64,000 nt of DNA from Epiperipatus broadwayi (Eukaryota; Onychophora; Udeonychophora; Euonychophora; Peripatidae). The position numbers were made by a program, and so were the translations under genes. Positions 46,699-58,145 of the stretch are shown here, in pieces. The stretch is taken from the NCBI GenBank assembly GCA_028023455.1, contig JAQFVV010000451.1:248001-312000 (forward strand). The letters are read 5' to 3'. Position 1 is the first letter of the stretch, and each line of letters begins with the position of its first letter. A model generated the notes under the pieces. It was not told where the DNA came from, made no database searches, and saw only the letters and a program-made list of their open reading frames with translations.

Positions 46699-47552
46699 TT
46701 GTATTTTTATATTGGACTATTTCCATCATCTAATATATGCATTGAATGTCTTCGGAAAAATTTAACTTTATTTAAATATTTCAAATACATTCAACTGTTA
46801 GTAATAGCACAACATTTCGAGACATATTTGTCTCCCCTCTTCTTCAGGTGTTGCAGGCCTGACCAGTGACAATACTAGCATGGGATTTGAACCTGGGTCC
46901 TTAGATTCTTGAGTTTTGAATTTTAAGGTAACGCTCTAACCAACAACTGAGCCATCCTGCCAAAGGCAACAATTTGTAGTAATTTCATATACTTATCTAT
47001 GAGGTTCCTCCTGATTTCTCCATTTTTTCCTAAGAGCAAAGTTGATTAGTGGTTTCCATACATTATGTATAATCACACGGAATTGGCTTATGACAAGAAA
47101 AGGTACAAAGAAGAAAATTTAAAGAAGCTGCTCACATGACAATAGCCAACCCAGTGTGACTATACATAATGTATGAAAACCACTAATCAACTATGGTCTT
47201 AGGAAAAAATGGAGAAATCAGGAGGAACCTCATAAATAAGTATATGAAATTACTACAGACTGTTGCCTTTGGCAGAATGGCTCAGTTGGCTAGAGCGTTA
47301 CCTTAAAATTCAAAACTCAAGAATCTAAGGACCCAGGTTTGAATCCCATGCTAGTACTGTCACTGGTCTACCTGCAACACCTGAAGAAGAGAGGAGATTA
47401 ATACCTTTCAAAACATTGTGCATATATTAACCTGTTTGATGTGCTATTACTAACAGTTGAAAGTATTTGAAATATTTAAATAAAATTAATTTTTCTAAAG
47501 ACATTTAATACATATATTAGATGAGGGAAATAGTCCAATATAAAAATACAAC
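46699..47552. mobile_element. fold-back element, best-preserved FB copy (P4, 854 bp)
   Basis: Two arms of about 380-400 bases (46699-47079 and 47154-47552) are inverted copies with high identity, around a 74-base unpaired centre. Each arm, read outward, contains a Pol III-type A box (TGGCTCAGTTGG at 47278-47289) and B box (GGTTTGAATCC at 47336-47346; GGTTCAAATCC on the minus strand in the left arm), a CTGAAGAAGAG ... GAAA or CAAAA motif, ACTAACAGTTG, and the outer end GGAAATAGTCCAATATAAAA. No coding frame. A single transcript across it would fold into one long hairpin. Confidence 0.85.
47263..47360 (+). promoter_or_regulatory. tRNA-like Pol III internal promoter in the right FB arm
   Basis: TGGCTCAGTTGG fits the A-box consensus TRGCNNAGYNGG exactly, and GGTTTGAATCC differs from the B-box GGTTCGANTCC at one place; spacing between them is about 46 bases, as in tRNA genes with an insert. 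It is not a full cloverleaf, so a SINE-type promoter is more likely than a tRNA gene. Confidence 0.7.
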
Positions 47553-48229
47553 TAGAACACCATCATCACAAACCTGCAGGAAAACACTAATGAAATGTGT
47601 ATTGTTATACAGATTAAAGATTAACTGCTTTGCTCGTATAGAATAATAAAGTGTCCAATTAAAAGCTCCTACTGCCTTGTAGCACAGGATGCTGATTCAT
47701 TAAAAGCTAGGTCCTGTTTCGTATGCAAACAGTATTTTCTATCACAATCTTTTCCTTCTTCAATCATTTAAATCAGTGTAGGATTTAGTTATATGCATGT
47801 CTCATGGCATTAGTCATCTCTCTTCATCAATTATAACAAAGTGATTGGATTTGTGTAATCATGTTCCCCCCTGTTACCTACATAAACAGCATATCTGATT
47901 TCAAGTGACTAACAGATTTAGTAGGATGGTAGGCCTCTTTGCTCGAGCCAGTATAATCACTGACATGATTTGGAACCCAATTTGAGAGAATAGATCCAGC
48001 CGACAAAGCTTGTATGATTAGACAGTTTTATATAGAATGCCCTGCCTATCATGATAGTGGATGGGGCAAGTGGTCTAAACTACATAATCTGACTAGTTTA
48101 TTGTGCATAGATCATTCCTTTACAGTAATATAAACAATAATATCAGCTGAAATGGTAAAGCAAGTGGCAGATGTAGTACTGAAACTAAGTATTATAAATC
48201 TATTTTTTCCTTAAATATAACTACTTAGA
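47553..48229. other. AT-rich stretch, no gene seen
   Basis: Lies between the fold-back element and the RTE-type LINE; nothing recognised. Confidence 0.4.
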
Positions 48230-48243
48230 ATAGAAAACTGAAA

Positions 48244-49348
48244 GTTAGGGAACTGTCAAGATTTAAAATCAATATAGCTGTTCTAAATGAAATTCGTCTT
48301 ACAGGAGAAGGAAGTTCAATAAAACTGGTAGATAAGTACAATTTTTTTTTTTTTTTGGAAGAATAGATAAGTAAATGAAAAGAGAATACATGGTGTTGAA
48401 TTTGGTCATGGGATTTCTTGGTATGTCACTAAAATGCTAATAGTGTTAAAACATGCCTTGCATAATGTACTAGTGTTCCTCTTATTATTGCCCATGCTCC
48501 AACCTTAGATTCAGAAAAATAAAATCGTTATTCCTTGCTGGATAGTGTTACTATAGCAACATTATTAGAAGATCTTTTTTATTTTCTTTTTGGAGACTTT
48601 AATGCACAGATTAGTACAAATAACAGATTTTGGACAAAAGTTGCTTGAAATAAAAGATCAGTTATTAATGAATTTTGCTCAAAACATGAATTGACTATCA
48701 TAAATACTTTGCTTAGTCAGAAAAACTACTATAAAGGAAAGTGGATGAATGAGCACTTATAAGTATAGTTTGTTGGCCAGATCATAAATTAGTTAGTATA
48801 TTTCAAAATTAAAATGATAGACACATTAACAAGTAGATCTTATTCTGATCATATTCACTAGAAAATTAATGTTCATTTTTGGAAATCTCTACTATGTTAT
48901 ATATATTAAATTTCAACAGCTATTAAATGACTAAAATTTCTAATTTGGATTCCAAGATTTTCATATTATTTTAACATGGAATTCTCTTAAAAAGTGTTAT
49001 ATAGATTTAAGTACATATATTCTTGGATTCACTAAAAACCATAACTGGGTTTCTTATAATGATCTTACTATTAGTATTTTGATTCAAAGGAAAAATGTAG
49101 CATTTTCTGTTTGGCATAATAATAAATTTAGTGAAGAATTTCATAATAAATATAGATATCTGAAGATAGAAGGAGTTCAACAACTGACAGAAAAGCTTAA
49201 AAATAATAGGTTGATTAAAATGGCAAAGATACAATCATTCATTGATCATCATCACTGTAGATCATTTTTTGATGTACTGAAAGCAATATATGGACCTGAG
49301 AAATGGTATCATATTCCTATTAAATACAGCAATGGGACTCTCTTATAA
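48244..49348 (+). pseudogene. RTE-type endonuclease and linker remnants
   Basis: At 48.24-48.31 kb the reading is VRELSRFKINIAVLNEIRLT (the catalytic Glu sits in the NE pair where SET is usual). GDFNAQISTNNRFWTKV follows at about 48.59 kb, then LTIINTLLSQKNYYKGKWMN and a decayed IDY/SDH end (YSDHIH, about 48.84 kb). An open frame at 49079-49348 carries RKNVAFSVWHNNKFSEEFHN, MAKIQSFIDHHHCRSFFDVL and KAIYGPEKW, matching the linker before the reverse transcriptase in RTE elements (KAIYGP is characteristic). Single-residue changes and breaks elsewhere show that it is dead. Confidence 0.7.
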
Positions 49349-49599
49349 ATGTTCTGAAGCGATGAAAAAAATATTTTTATCACTTTTTGAATAATGATAA
49401 AAGAATTGAGATGGTGACTTTGAATGATATATATGTTTTATCTACTCATTTAGATTTGGACAAAGATATACATCTTAGTAAAGTCAAACATAGCTTTTTG
49501 TAGTCTGAATAATAGAAAGACTGCAGACTCCTGATGAAATAGTTAAATAAATTTTAAAACATAGTGGTATGTTAGCATCAAAAATATTGGAACTTTTTA

Positions 49600-50640
49600 G
49601 GAATATATGGAACCCACAAAGTTATTCTATCTGGTTTTAAGATTGCTTCTATCATTCCAATTTTTAAAAATAAAGAGTGTAGACAAGATATCTTTTGTGG
49701 AATATCAATATTACCTTCTACAGTAAAGGTACTTTCAAATTTTATTAAATAGGTTGCTTCCAATCATTGATGAAAGATTACCAAAGACTCGTGATGGTTT
49801 TAGAGAAAAAGTGATTTATATATTACTCTACTGATTTTGATAAGTATTTAATTCAGAAACAGATTTATAGCATTGCTTGAAATTAATCATTTGTCTACTA
49901 AAATTTATTCTTATTATAAATGGAATATATGAAGCATTTGAAATGATAACTAGTGTGAAACAAAGATGTGATTTTGCTCCAACATTACAGTATTTCAATT
50001 TTTATGACAGTTGTTTTTGAAACTGTTTATAGATGGCTTAATGAAACAGCATGTGATATAGGCTGGATGGTAAAATTTTTAACTTGAATTGATTAAAAGC
50101 AAAACACAAACATTACTTCTTGGATTTAAAATATGCTGCTGATTATACTACTTTAGCCAGTTCAAAAAGACTTTCCTTTATTAATTAATGTTAAAAAAAC
50201 TCAAGTTTTAGTAAAAAAAAATGAATTTAAATATTGAAATACAACACAGACTCCAATGTGTTACTAATGCTTTTAAGAAGTTAAAATGACAGGATATTTC
50301 ATGACAAGGAAATAACTATTGCAATTAATTTAATTCTATATAGTGTTGCTATTTTATGTAATTTATCATATGGAAGTGAAACATGGATACTTTTTATTGA
50401 TGCAATATGAAAACATTAAAAAGTTTAATTTAAGAATGTTCCATAAAATTTTACAAATACAATGACAAGATTATAAAATCAATCAATATGTTTTTTCAAC
50501 TTGATGGATGTATAGAGTCCACTATTGTAAAACATCATCTTCAAATTGGATTGGACATAAAAAATGAATGAACAATGAAAGACTTCATAAAAGGGTGTTA
50601 GAAAGCCATTTGCCCTGCACTTATACAGCAAGACAAAGAA
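49600..50640 (+). pseudogene. RTE-type reverse transcriptase remnants
   Basis: LLNRLLPIIDERLPKTRDGF at about 49.74-49.80 kb corresponds to the fingers/palm start; GIYEAFEMITSVKQRCDFAP at about 49.93-49.98 kb matches the usual GVKQGCVLAPTLF motif B with drift; LKYAADYTTLASS at about 50.13-50.16 kb is motif C with the first Asp of YADD changed to Ala; INVKKTQVLV at about 50.19 kb is motif D/E. A C-terminal relic (WIGHKK then RLHKRVLESHL) ends near 50.64 kb. Motif A is not recognisable. Catalytic loss is clear from YAAD. Confidence 0.65.
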
Positions 50641-50734
50641 AAATGTTCTTTATATCTTTATTATTTATTATATACATAATTTAAATATATAATTTTTTTC
50701 CTACAGTACAGACTTTTTCATACCTGCACTCCAA

Positions 50735-51080
50735 TATGTAATATAGAGGTTTTGAACTCAGACTTTCACATGACCCTCAACTATCCACACTATCTCATAC
50801 TGCTGATACACTTGATCACACTCATGTCGAAAAGATAAACAATCATTCATAGACATATTTAATGCTAAACTAGCACTCGTCAGTTGGTCCAGATTATCAT
50901 CTCCGCACATATACACAATCAATGCTCAGCTTATATTAAGATAGCCAATCTTCATACTTTAATGGACAGGCTTCAATCCACTGCAACCCACAACTCTTCA
51001 GCCATCTATTTCATTGAAATTTCTGATGATGGAACGCTCAAAGCCACATTGGTGCCAACCTTCTCACTCTACCCATGTTG
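50735..51080 (-). repeat. SINE family D unit
   Basis: On the minus strand an arm (GTTCCATCATCAGAAATTTC, GCCTGTCCATTAAAGTATGA, GACGAGTGCTAGTTTAGCAT) leads to TTTATCTTTTCGACATGAG and a tRNA-like end with GTGAAAGTCTGAGTTCAAAA. The same order occurs at 35.0-35.4 kb. The position of the tRNA-like part at the 3' end of the unit is unusual for a SINE. No target duplication found. Confidence 0.65.
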
Positions 51081-51627
51081 ACCATAGGTCTGAATTGTAA
51101 CAGTCAATAAAAATTATTTTTTGCAATCTTTTGCAGACTTTCTTGTCTCTCTTTTATAATATGAACTTAATGGTTTAAGGGCCATTAAATGTTTATGGCA
51201 TAACTCTAAAATTAAGATGCTAAAATAAACTGTGTTAATATGTTGATAATCTAAAATAAACTGAATTAAGAGAGTAGCAAGCAGCAGCAAATTACAACTG
51301 ATAATAATTCTCACTTGATTGTAGTACTTTTGTGTAGTTATGCTTGCCTGCTTTCAGTGAAAAATTTAAAATACTCATGATTCACCAATATTTTCAACAA
51401 GCACACACACCCAAAAACCATCATCTATTGAGACATTTAATACTTATTTTCCATTAAAATGATTACTTTTTCAAAATCTTAATCTGAGATGAACTTCCGG
51501 TTTTTAGTTCAAAATGGAGTCAAAAGTGCTTTTGGATGTTTGATCACATTGCTTTCAAGTTTGAACCCCCAAGGCAAAGACTGGAAGCTGTTCTTAAAAT
51601 AAAAATTTAAAAGCAAAGAAGCATTTA
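51081..51627. other. AT-rich stretch, no gene seen
   Basis: A (CA)n-like patch lies near 51.40 kb; no coding or RNA feature. Confidence 0.4.
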
Positions 51628-51732
51628 GCCTTGCATTGGTGGTCGAGGACAGCGTGACTGCCTTGCACTTGCAGGCAGTTGCCCAGGTTGCGGGTTCACG
51701 TCCCGGCCGAGGCTATGACATTTAAAAAAAAA
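51628..51732 (+). repeat. SINE family A copy
   Basis: GCCTTGCATTGGTGGTCGAG, GACTGCCTTGCACTTGCAGG, a strong B box GGGTTCACGTCCCGGCC and the end GAGGCTATGACATT with 10 A match the copies at 10.15 and 56.2 kb. A fragment with the family E end (TACAGTAGATGGCAATAGTA) follows at about 51.75 kb. Confidence 0.75.
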
Positions 51733-53845
51733 ACATTTATCAATTTCTGACTACTCACACTTACAGTAGATGGCAATAGTATAGAGAACTGCTCATTATA
51801 TTAATACAACTTGGAGAAATAAACAAAGTGCTGTTATTATTAACATTCCTAGCTAAAAAAATATGTGTATAAAAATTTACAGAATACTAAACTGGAGTCA
51901 TATCTCTATGACTATTCGAGTGGATTGACTTGGGTTCAAAACCTTAGATTGATTTAAATTTCAGGTTTTTAGTTTGAATAATAGATGAGAATTAAGACGT
52001 TTGAATGCATTGTCTCCAATGTTGAATTACAAAGACACATTGATAAAGATAAAAGCTAGAATTTGGATCTGATAATGGAGTTTTAAAAGTAAGAATGTGC
52101 ATGATAATCAGTGATTATTCAAATTTATAGTAAATGGTAATAGAATAGAAAATTGTTGCTAGTTTTAAACTGAATATTGAACATTTGTCAAGGATGTAAA
52201 TAATCCAAACCTTAAACTCTCAGAAGATAAAAAAATATATATATAAAATTTGAAGAAGAGTATTGGCATATATTATATGTAAAAAAAAATCCTTGATATC
52301 TCATGTCATAATCATCACCTTATTCAAGAATAATATTTTCACTTAGAAAGTTAGGCATTCAGCGAGTTATTTTGTTACATAAATGAATGTCCAGAGGAAA
52401 AATTTTTCAATAACATGCTTATAATTGATAAAAAAATTTATTAATAAATAAAATTACTTTCCTATATCTAAACAAAAGAGAGATTCTATGTTAATCTACA
52501 TACATTTTGTCCCAGAAGGTTTAGTTTGATGATAAAGTTGAAGTCACAGTTTTTAATACAATTCCCATGCAATTAAAAAAATAACAACCAAAAGCTCAAT
52601 TTGGAAAATATATTAGCTATCTTATTAGTTCAAATGTAACCTGAAATGACCCCCCCACACACACACACACCAATAAACTGACAGGACAAATCAATAAAAA
52701 AAAACAAACCAACTGTCTATGCAGTATTTTGAAACCTAAAAAAAAAAAAATCTAAATAAGTCAAATCCAAAATTATTGCAATAAAACCAATTAAAATGTC
52801 AATTCAGTACCCATACTTACTATTTCATATTTTAAAACTAATTTTTCACTGGCTTTTATGATCAATTGTCTTTTCATACAAAACAAATAGCATTTATGAA
52901 GAAGAACAAACTAGAAGCTTACAAATTTCAATATGAAGAAAACGTAAGATATTAATAACATTTATTTTTTGCAGGTGGATTTAAAAAAAAAAGTATGTAA
53001 AGCCTAGAGATATATTCGTTGATTTTAGTTACAAAGTCATTATAATTTCAATTTTCATTGATCATAAATCTTTATATCTCATCTATTTGCTCATTCTTTT
53101 TTTTTCTTTCTTCATTTTCTTTAATTTTACTGTTTTCAGTCATTTAGATTATATAGGCTTAATACCCATAAATCTCTTATGCCATCACTCATCACTCTAC
53201 ATTAACTGTGTATTTATGCTTCAATTTGATATTATGCTACAAGAAATTCAGTGAGGTATTCAATTTCAACATTATGGTCTCCACTGCATAAAGCAGTGGC
53301 TGTTATAAATTTTTAAATATTTCCAGGAAAACAATATAAAAATGTGGTTCAAGAGAACGACTATCTAGAACTCCAGATCTGACTTCTTTGGATTATTTAA
53401 TTATGATGTCATTTTACATCAGTATTTACATTAACAGATCAAGACAAAGACAAACTGTAGTTAATAACAGTTCACCAGAACTGAAGCAATAAAAAGGAAT
53501 TCTCTTATACTCAGAAATGGGCAAAGATCTTGTGAAATTTTCATCAGTATATTTATAATTAGTAACACTTTTTAGCAAATATTCTATATTACTAAGGGAA
53601 TGTAAGGTTTAACACTTGAAAAACTTCAGATATTTATGCTTTATTAGTTCTTTGAGATTAAATTAGTAATTTTAATTGGAAATCTTTAGGGACAACTTCT
53701 TCAGATTTGAATTAGCATAACAAAGTTAATCAATTGTCGACCTTGATCAGTTTTTGACATATTTCTTAATTACTAAAATATGATATAGCAATGGGTCCAT
53801 ATAGAGTACTTAATGTTAGTCTGAAAGTATGTAATTATGGCATTT
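51733..53845. other. AT-rich stretch with CA repeat and SINE relics
   Basis: C7(AC)7 lies at 52650-52670. A family E relic may lie at 52.01-52.15 kb. No gene is seen. Confidence 0.4.
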
Positions 53846-55205
53846 TTCTTGTTAAATGTTTTTTAAACTTTTTAGATATATTCAACTGTTAGCAATAACA
53901 CATAGGTTATTATATAACACAATGTTTCAAATGATAATATTCTCCCCTTTTACTTAGGTGTTGCTTATCTAGCCAGTCACAGTATTAGCATAGAAATTAA
54001 ATTGATGGTTTTTAGATTTCAAAATACTAACTTAAGGTAAGACTCTAATCAAATAAGCTACTCTATCAAAAACAAAAGTTAATAGAATTTTACATACTTA
54101 TTTACGAGACTCTTCCTAATTTTTCCACTTTTTTTAAAAGTAAGATTAATGAAATTATAGTTATAAAGTCTATTACATTTGTACCTAAAATATGGCTTCA
54201 CTATGGACATTTGTTCAATGGTTGCAAACATTCTTTGCACACTTAAAATGTATTTCCTTCAATCAAATTCAAAATAGAATTAAAACAGGAACAAAAATTA
54301 GCATTTATAAATGCTTTTGTGTCAAGACTTTTCACAGTAAAATTAAAACTACAGCTTATATATATAAAAACCCATACAGGAAAATATTTAGTGTAAACAT
54401 CTAATCATGACAGATTATAAATCGAAGTTTGTTCAGAAGCCAAGGGAAAAAAGTTTTATATCGAATTATCTCATGACAAATGGTTATCCATCAGCTATCA
54501 TTAAAACCATAAATAGATAATTAAAACAAACAAAAAAAAAAAAACAATAAAGAAAAAAACCATTATAGGTATTGTAATTTGTCCATACACGAGTAAAAAA
54601 AATCTGCAATCAATATAATATCAGAATAGCTTTCCAAAGCCGTAGCATATTACAAGGAATCCTAAAATCTACAAAATATAAACTTAAAATGCTGACAAAC
54701 AAAAATTACATGTATAAAAAAAGCATGAAAATGTGGAAGAATATATATCAATAAAGCCAGATACTCATTGAAAAATAATAAAAAGAAAAAGTTAAAATTA
54801 AGAAAGTGGACCCCCCCCCATATATCTAAAGTAGAAGATCATGTATATACCAATGAACATATACTCAATAGGAAAAAAAACAAGAATATTGGAAAGGACA
54901 AACCTTGCCATTCAAAAACTGAATAAATCAGGAGGACCATAAGAATATAAAATTTCTACTGACTACTACTGTCTTTGACAGAATAGAAATAAGTGATTGG
55001 TTACAGTTTCGTCTTAAATTCACTGATTCAATTTCTTTGCTAGAACTGTCACTGTTCAGAACAAAAACAATTGAAGAGGAGAATAATATTACATGAAATG
55101 CTGTGTTATATACTATCCTGTGTGTCACCATTAACAATTGAAAGTCTGAATTTTTCTAAAAACATTTAATAATTAATAACTTAGATAACATAAACAGTCC
55201 AGAAT
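53846..55205. mobile_element. fold-back element with Penelope-like interior (FB family, copy P5)
   Basis: The left arm (about 53846-54135: ATATTCAACTGTTAGCAATA, AACACAATGTTTCAAA, AGCCAGTCACAGTATTAGCA) and right arm (about 54905-55205: TAGAACTGTCACTGTTC, GAAATGCTGTGTTATATA, ATTAACAATTGAAAGT, AACAGTCCAGAATATAA) are older versions of the P4 arms, in the same head-to-head layout with the same inner flank (AATCAGGAGGACCATAAGAA). Here the centre is about 770 bases and contains a reverse-transcriptase-like remnant. Arms are diverged by roughly a quarter. Confidence 0.65.
54404..54640 (+). pseudogene. Penelope-like element RT C-terminal remnant (tentative)
   Basis: A frame from 54404 reads DYKSKFVQKPREKSFISNYL, then MTNGYPSAIIKTINR before a TAA at 54520. 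After an A-rich frameshift the next frame reads IIGIVICPYTSKKNLQSI. The NGYP...I...I segment followed by a (V/L)PYTSKK-like segment is the pattern between the reverse transcriptase and the GIY-YIG endonuclease of Penelope-like elements. The palm motifs and the GIY-YIG domain are not seen. The upstream 70-codon frame (54192-54404) may be a further relic. It is small and decayed, so the assignment is moderate. Confidence 0.45.
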
Positions 55206-56202
55206 ATAATTTTATAAGTAAAATATCATCTTCTCAAACTTTCAGACAAAACAACAGAATTTTAAACTCATTACACAATTAAATTATTGTTTTGAATTCT
55301 GAATGAGATTATCCATTAATTAATCGGACTCATAAAAAATAACTACCAAAGATTATCTACCTTGATGCAGTAGATATTAAACTGTTAATAAAAAAATCTT
55401 AGTAAAGATTATGTAATAAATACAATAATAATGAAAAATAAATAAATTAATAACCGGTGGTCCAACTTTAAAAAAATAAATATATCTTAATGACCCAGTT
55501 TCTGAACCCTCTATTTAAAGTATATCTCTGTGTAAAGTTATACCTGTTTGCGTGCATAATGTACATAAGTGTGTATATACACTAAACAATAATTAAACAG
55601 CAGTTTAACATTATATACATATACTTTTGAGTGTGTATGTGTGATTGTATACCACATAATGAGTTTTTGTTATTAATTGACTGAATATATATATATATAT
55701 TGCATATTAATCATTCATTATTGATGTGAATTTAGCTTTTTTAGTTTTACATTACTGATACATCTAGTTTTATAGGATTCATCATAAAGATATACATTTT
55801 TGTTGAGACTGAAATTCTAATATATACAGAGAATACATATAAATGAAGATCTTGTAACATAATCATAGTAGATCTGTCTGCCATTTCCATTAACTGGGTT
55901 TGAACCTAGGCCAAGTAAAATTATCTTCCCAAAAGATTGATTTTTCTTTCATGAATCAGTCCCATGACAACTCTCTAAATTATCTGATATTAGTTTAATA
56001 AATGTGTAGTTAATAATTCTTAACTAAAGGGTAAACAAAAATAGAAAATTGTTAAAATCTTCTCTACTTAGAAATTGGCAAAGTTGTTAAGTATATTCTC
56101 TTCTTTCTTTTTCTGCACAAGGGATTGTTGTAAATCCTTTGTCCTGCAGCGATTATTTAAAGAGTATATTCTCCATTACAGACTTATATAGTTTAAAAAA
56201 AA
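55206..56202. other. AT-rich stretch with tRNA-like relic
   Basis: CTGGGTTTGAACCTAGGCC at about 55.90 kb resembles a B box of an isolated SINE relic; a TA repeat lies at 55.69-55.70 kb. No gene. Confidence 0.35.
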
Positions 56203-56310
56203 AATATTTTTTTTTCATGCGTCATAGCATCGATCAGGAAGCGAACCCGCTAACCCGGGACAACTGCTTGTAAGGCTGCTGTGCTGACCACTCGAATACC
56301 AACGCTTGAC
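56203..56310 (-). repeat. SINE family A copy
   Basis: On the minus strand GTCAAGCGTTGGTATTCGAG, TGGTCAGCACAGCAGCC, CGGGTTCGCTTCC-like B box (GCGGGTTCGCTTCCTGATC) and GATGCTATGACGCATG plus an A tail match the copy at 10.15 kb. The A box TATTCGAGTGGTCAGC is the closest of the three to TRGCNNAGYNGG-type sequence of Ser tRNAs. Confidence 0.75.
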
Positions 56311-58140
56311 TTTATTCACTCCATAAAAATAAATACTAGATTGTATTTCATTTAAAATTATGATAGCTTTTCAAGTTTGCTAGTGATTCCTAATACAAAT
56401 ATATAAATAACTTTTAAAAAGAATAATTAAGTTCAATTTCATTGAATAATGAATTTAAAACTGACAAAAATAATAATAAATGTTTAATAAGCTACAAACA
56501 ATTAGGCAGACATAAATTTATCACTATTGTATTTTAAGCATGTTACAGCAATGCATGCTATAATCCAATTTTAATGCCCTTTCAAACTATTGTCGATCAT
56601 AGATATCTAAATTCATATTTTTAATTATAAAACTACAGGTTCATCTTTATAACAAGTAAAGTATTGATAGATATTTGTTCTACTTAGCAGAAAATATTAT
56701 CAGATTATTATAGTTTTCTCAAAATTTAAAAAAAAAAAAAAAGGAAAATATATAATTGTAATTTCACAATAACAATATAAGCATGAAGAAGGCATCACCA
56801 TACATTCAAATTATTTCTACTAGGAACAACTATAGTTGTAAAGATAGTATTGTTTCATTTGTTAACTTGCTCAATGCTTTCTCTGGAAGATGAATAGTAA
56901 GATGTTTTATTGACATAGAGCAAAATGTCCTCCATCTTTCAAGAACATTTAAAAAATATCCTTTTTAAATGAAATATATATTTTTCAGTAGTTTCTCATA
57001 GTTACGGAGTATTTAATTAGACAACCAGCAATGAGATTATGAAATTTTTTTTCTAAACAAAACAAAGTATTCAGCTGAAGAGAACATGTCGAAAACAGCT
57101 ATTTTTCTATTATTTCCGACCACATTTACAAACAGCTAGCATTCCAAACAGATTATATCCAGAAATAATTTTATTTAATCTAACCCTTGGCTGATAAAAA
57201 AAACAAATTAGGTTATAATCCAGGCACTCCCACAAAATATAAGACAATACCATCATTTTGCAAATTACATTCATTTACTGAGATGGCTCGTAAAAATTTA
57301 GTGTAGTTACAGGATGAACTCCCTGAATCAAAGCTCAATTTTGTCTCTTCTGGTGCATGAACAATGCCCCCGTGTGACAAATTGTTCAACTATGTTTTCA
57401 CATTAATGATTTTCTTATATGGTAAAAATAATTCTGGACTCAATGTTCATGGGAGTACATTTCCATCACTGGTGAAGAGACAGCATACTTTAGTTAATGA
57501 AAGCTAAATACTCATTTACTGACTACATATAAATGGCTAGATAGATTTGCTATAGGCAAGTAAACTAAAAAAAGTAAATTCTTAAGCTTGTCTGTAAAAC
57601 CTGAAAAATGTTTTATTTAGCCTGGATTTAAACCTCAAGGTCATGAGTGTGAGATAGATATTCTATTGTTACATCATGAGAATCTTATGAGATTTTCTTA
57701 TGGCTACTTAGATCTGTAAGTTAATATTTCAAAATTTCCAATAAGCTATGTGTGAATTCCATCATAATCAGAAATCTCTCTTCAAAGCAAATGTAATTTT
57801 ATTTTCGATAAATCTTTCTATGCTATTAGCATAACTATAAATATTTTCCAATTTCTTTTTTTCAAAATTATTAAAATTTGGCAAAAATAATAAACTTTCT
57901 ATTCATCATACTGTAACCATATTTTCACAGTCAATTGTAAAGTGAAAAAGATTTTACTTTGTTCATTTACATGAATTGATTTCTGAAACTGCCATTTGGA
58001 TGCTAAAATTTAACACTATTTATTTAATTAAAAATTTACATTGTTAAATAGGTTTTTGAGTAACATATGCATACATTTTTTTTTAAAATATTTTTGAAAT
58101 TCTCAATACAGTTATGAAGCTGATTAATAATAGCTTTAAG
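56311..58140. other. AT-rich stretch with short repeat relics
   Basis: ATACTCATTTACTGACTACA near 57.51 kb resembles ATACTCATTTACTAACCTAT near 60.68 kb, followed in each by a GGATGGATAG- or GGCTAGATAG-like block, indicating a further minor repeat family. No gene recognised. Confidence 0.35.
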
Positions 58141-58145
58141 AATTA

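Larger units (their letters stand above)
48230..50640 (+). mobile_element. RTE-clade LINE, heavily decayed
   Basis: Blocks typical of the RTE-like proteins often annotated as craniofacial development protein 2-like occur in the right order over 2.4 kb: the VRELSRFKINIAVLNEIRLT endonuclease start, GDFNAQ, the RKNVAFSVWHNNKF linker, LLNRLLPIIDERLPK, a YADD-like motif and INVKKTQVLV. Every block sits in its own short frame, with many stops and frameshifts, so this is the oldest LINE in the window. It would have encoded one endonuclease/reverse transcriptase polyprotein. No 3' tail or target duplication is discernible. Confidence 0.75.

Noticed and set aside
47263-47352. possible tRNA gene
   Set aside because: A and B boxes are good, but the flanks do not pair as an acceptor stem, the unit is part of a mirrored repeat arm, and similar copies occur elsewhere, so it is a SINE-type promoter.
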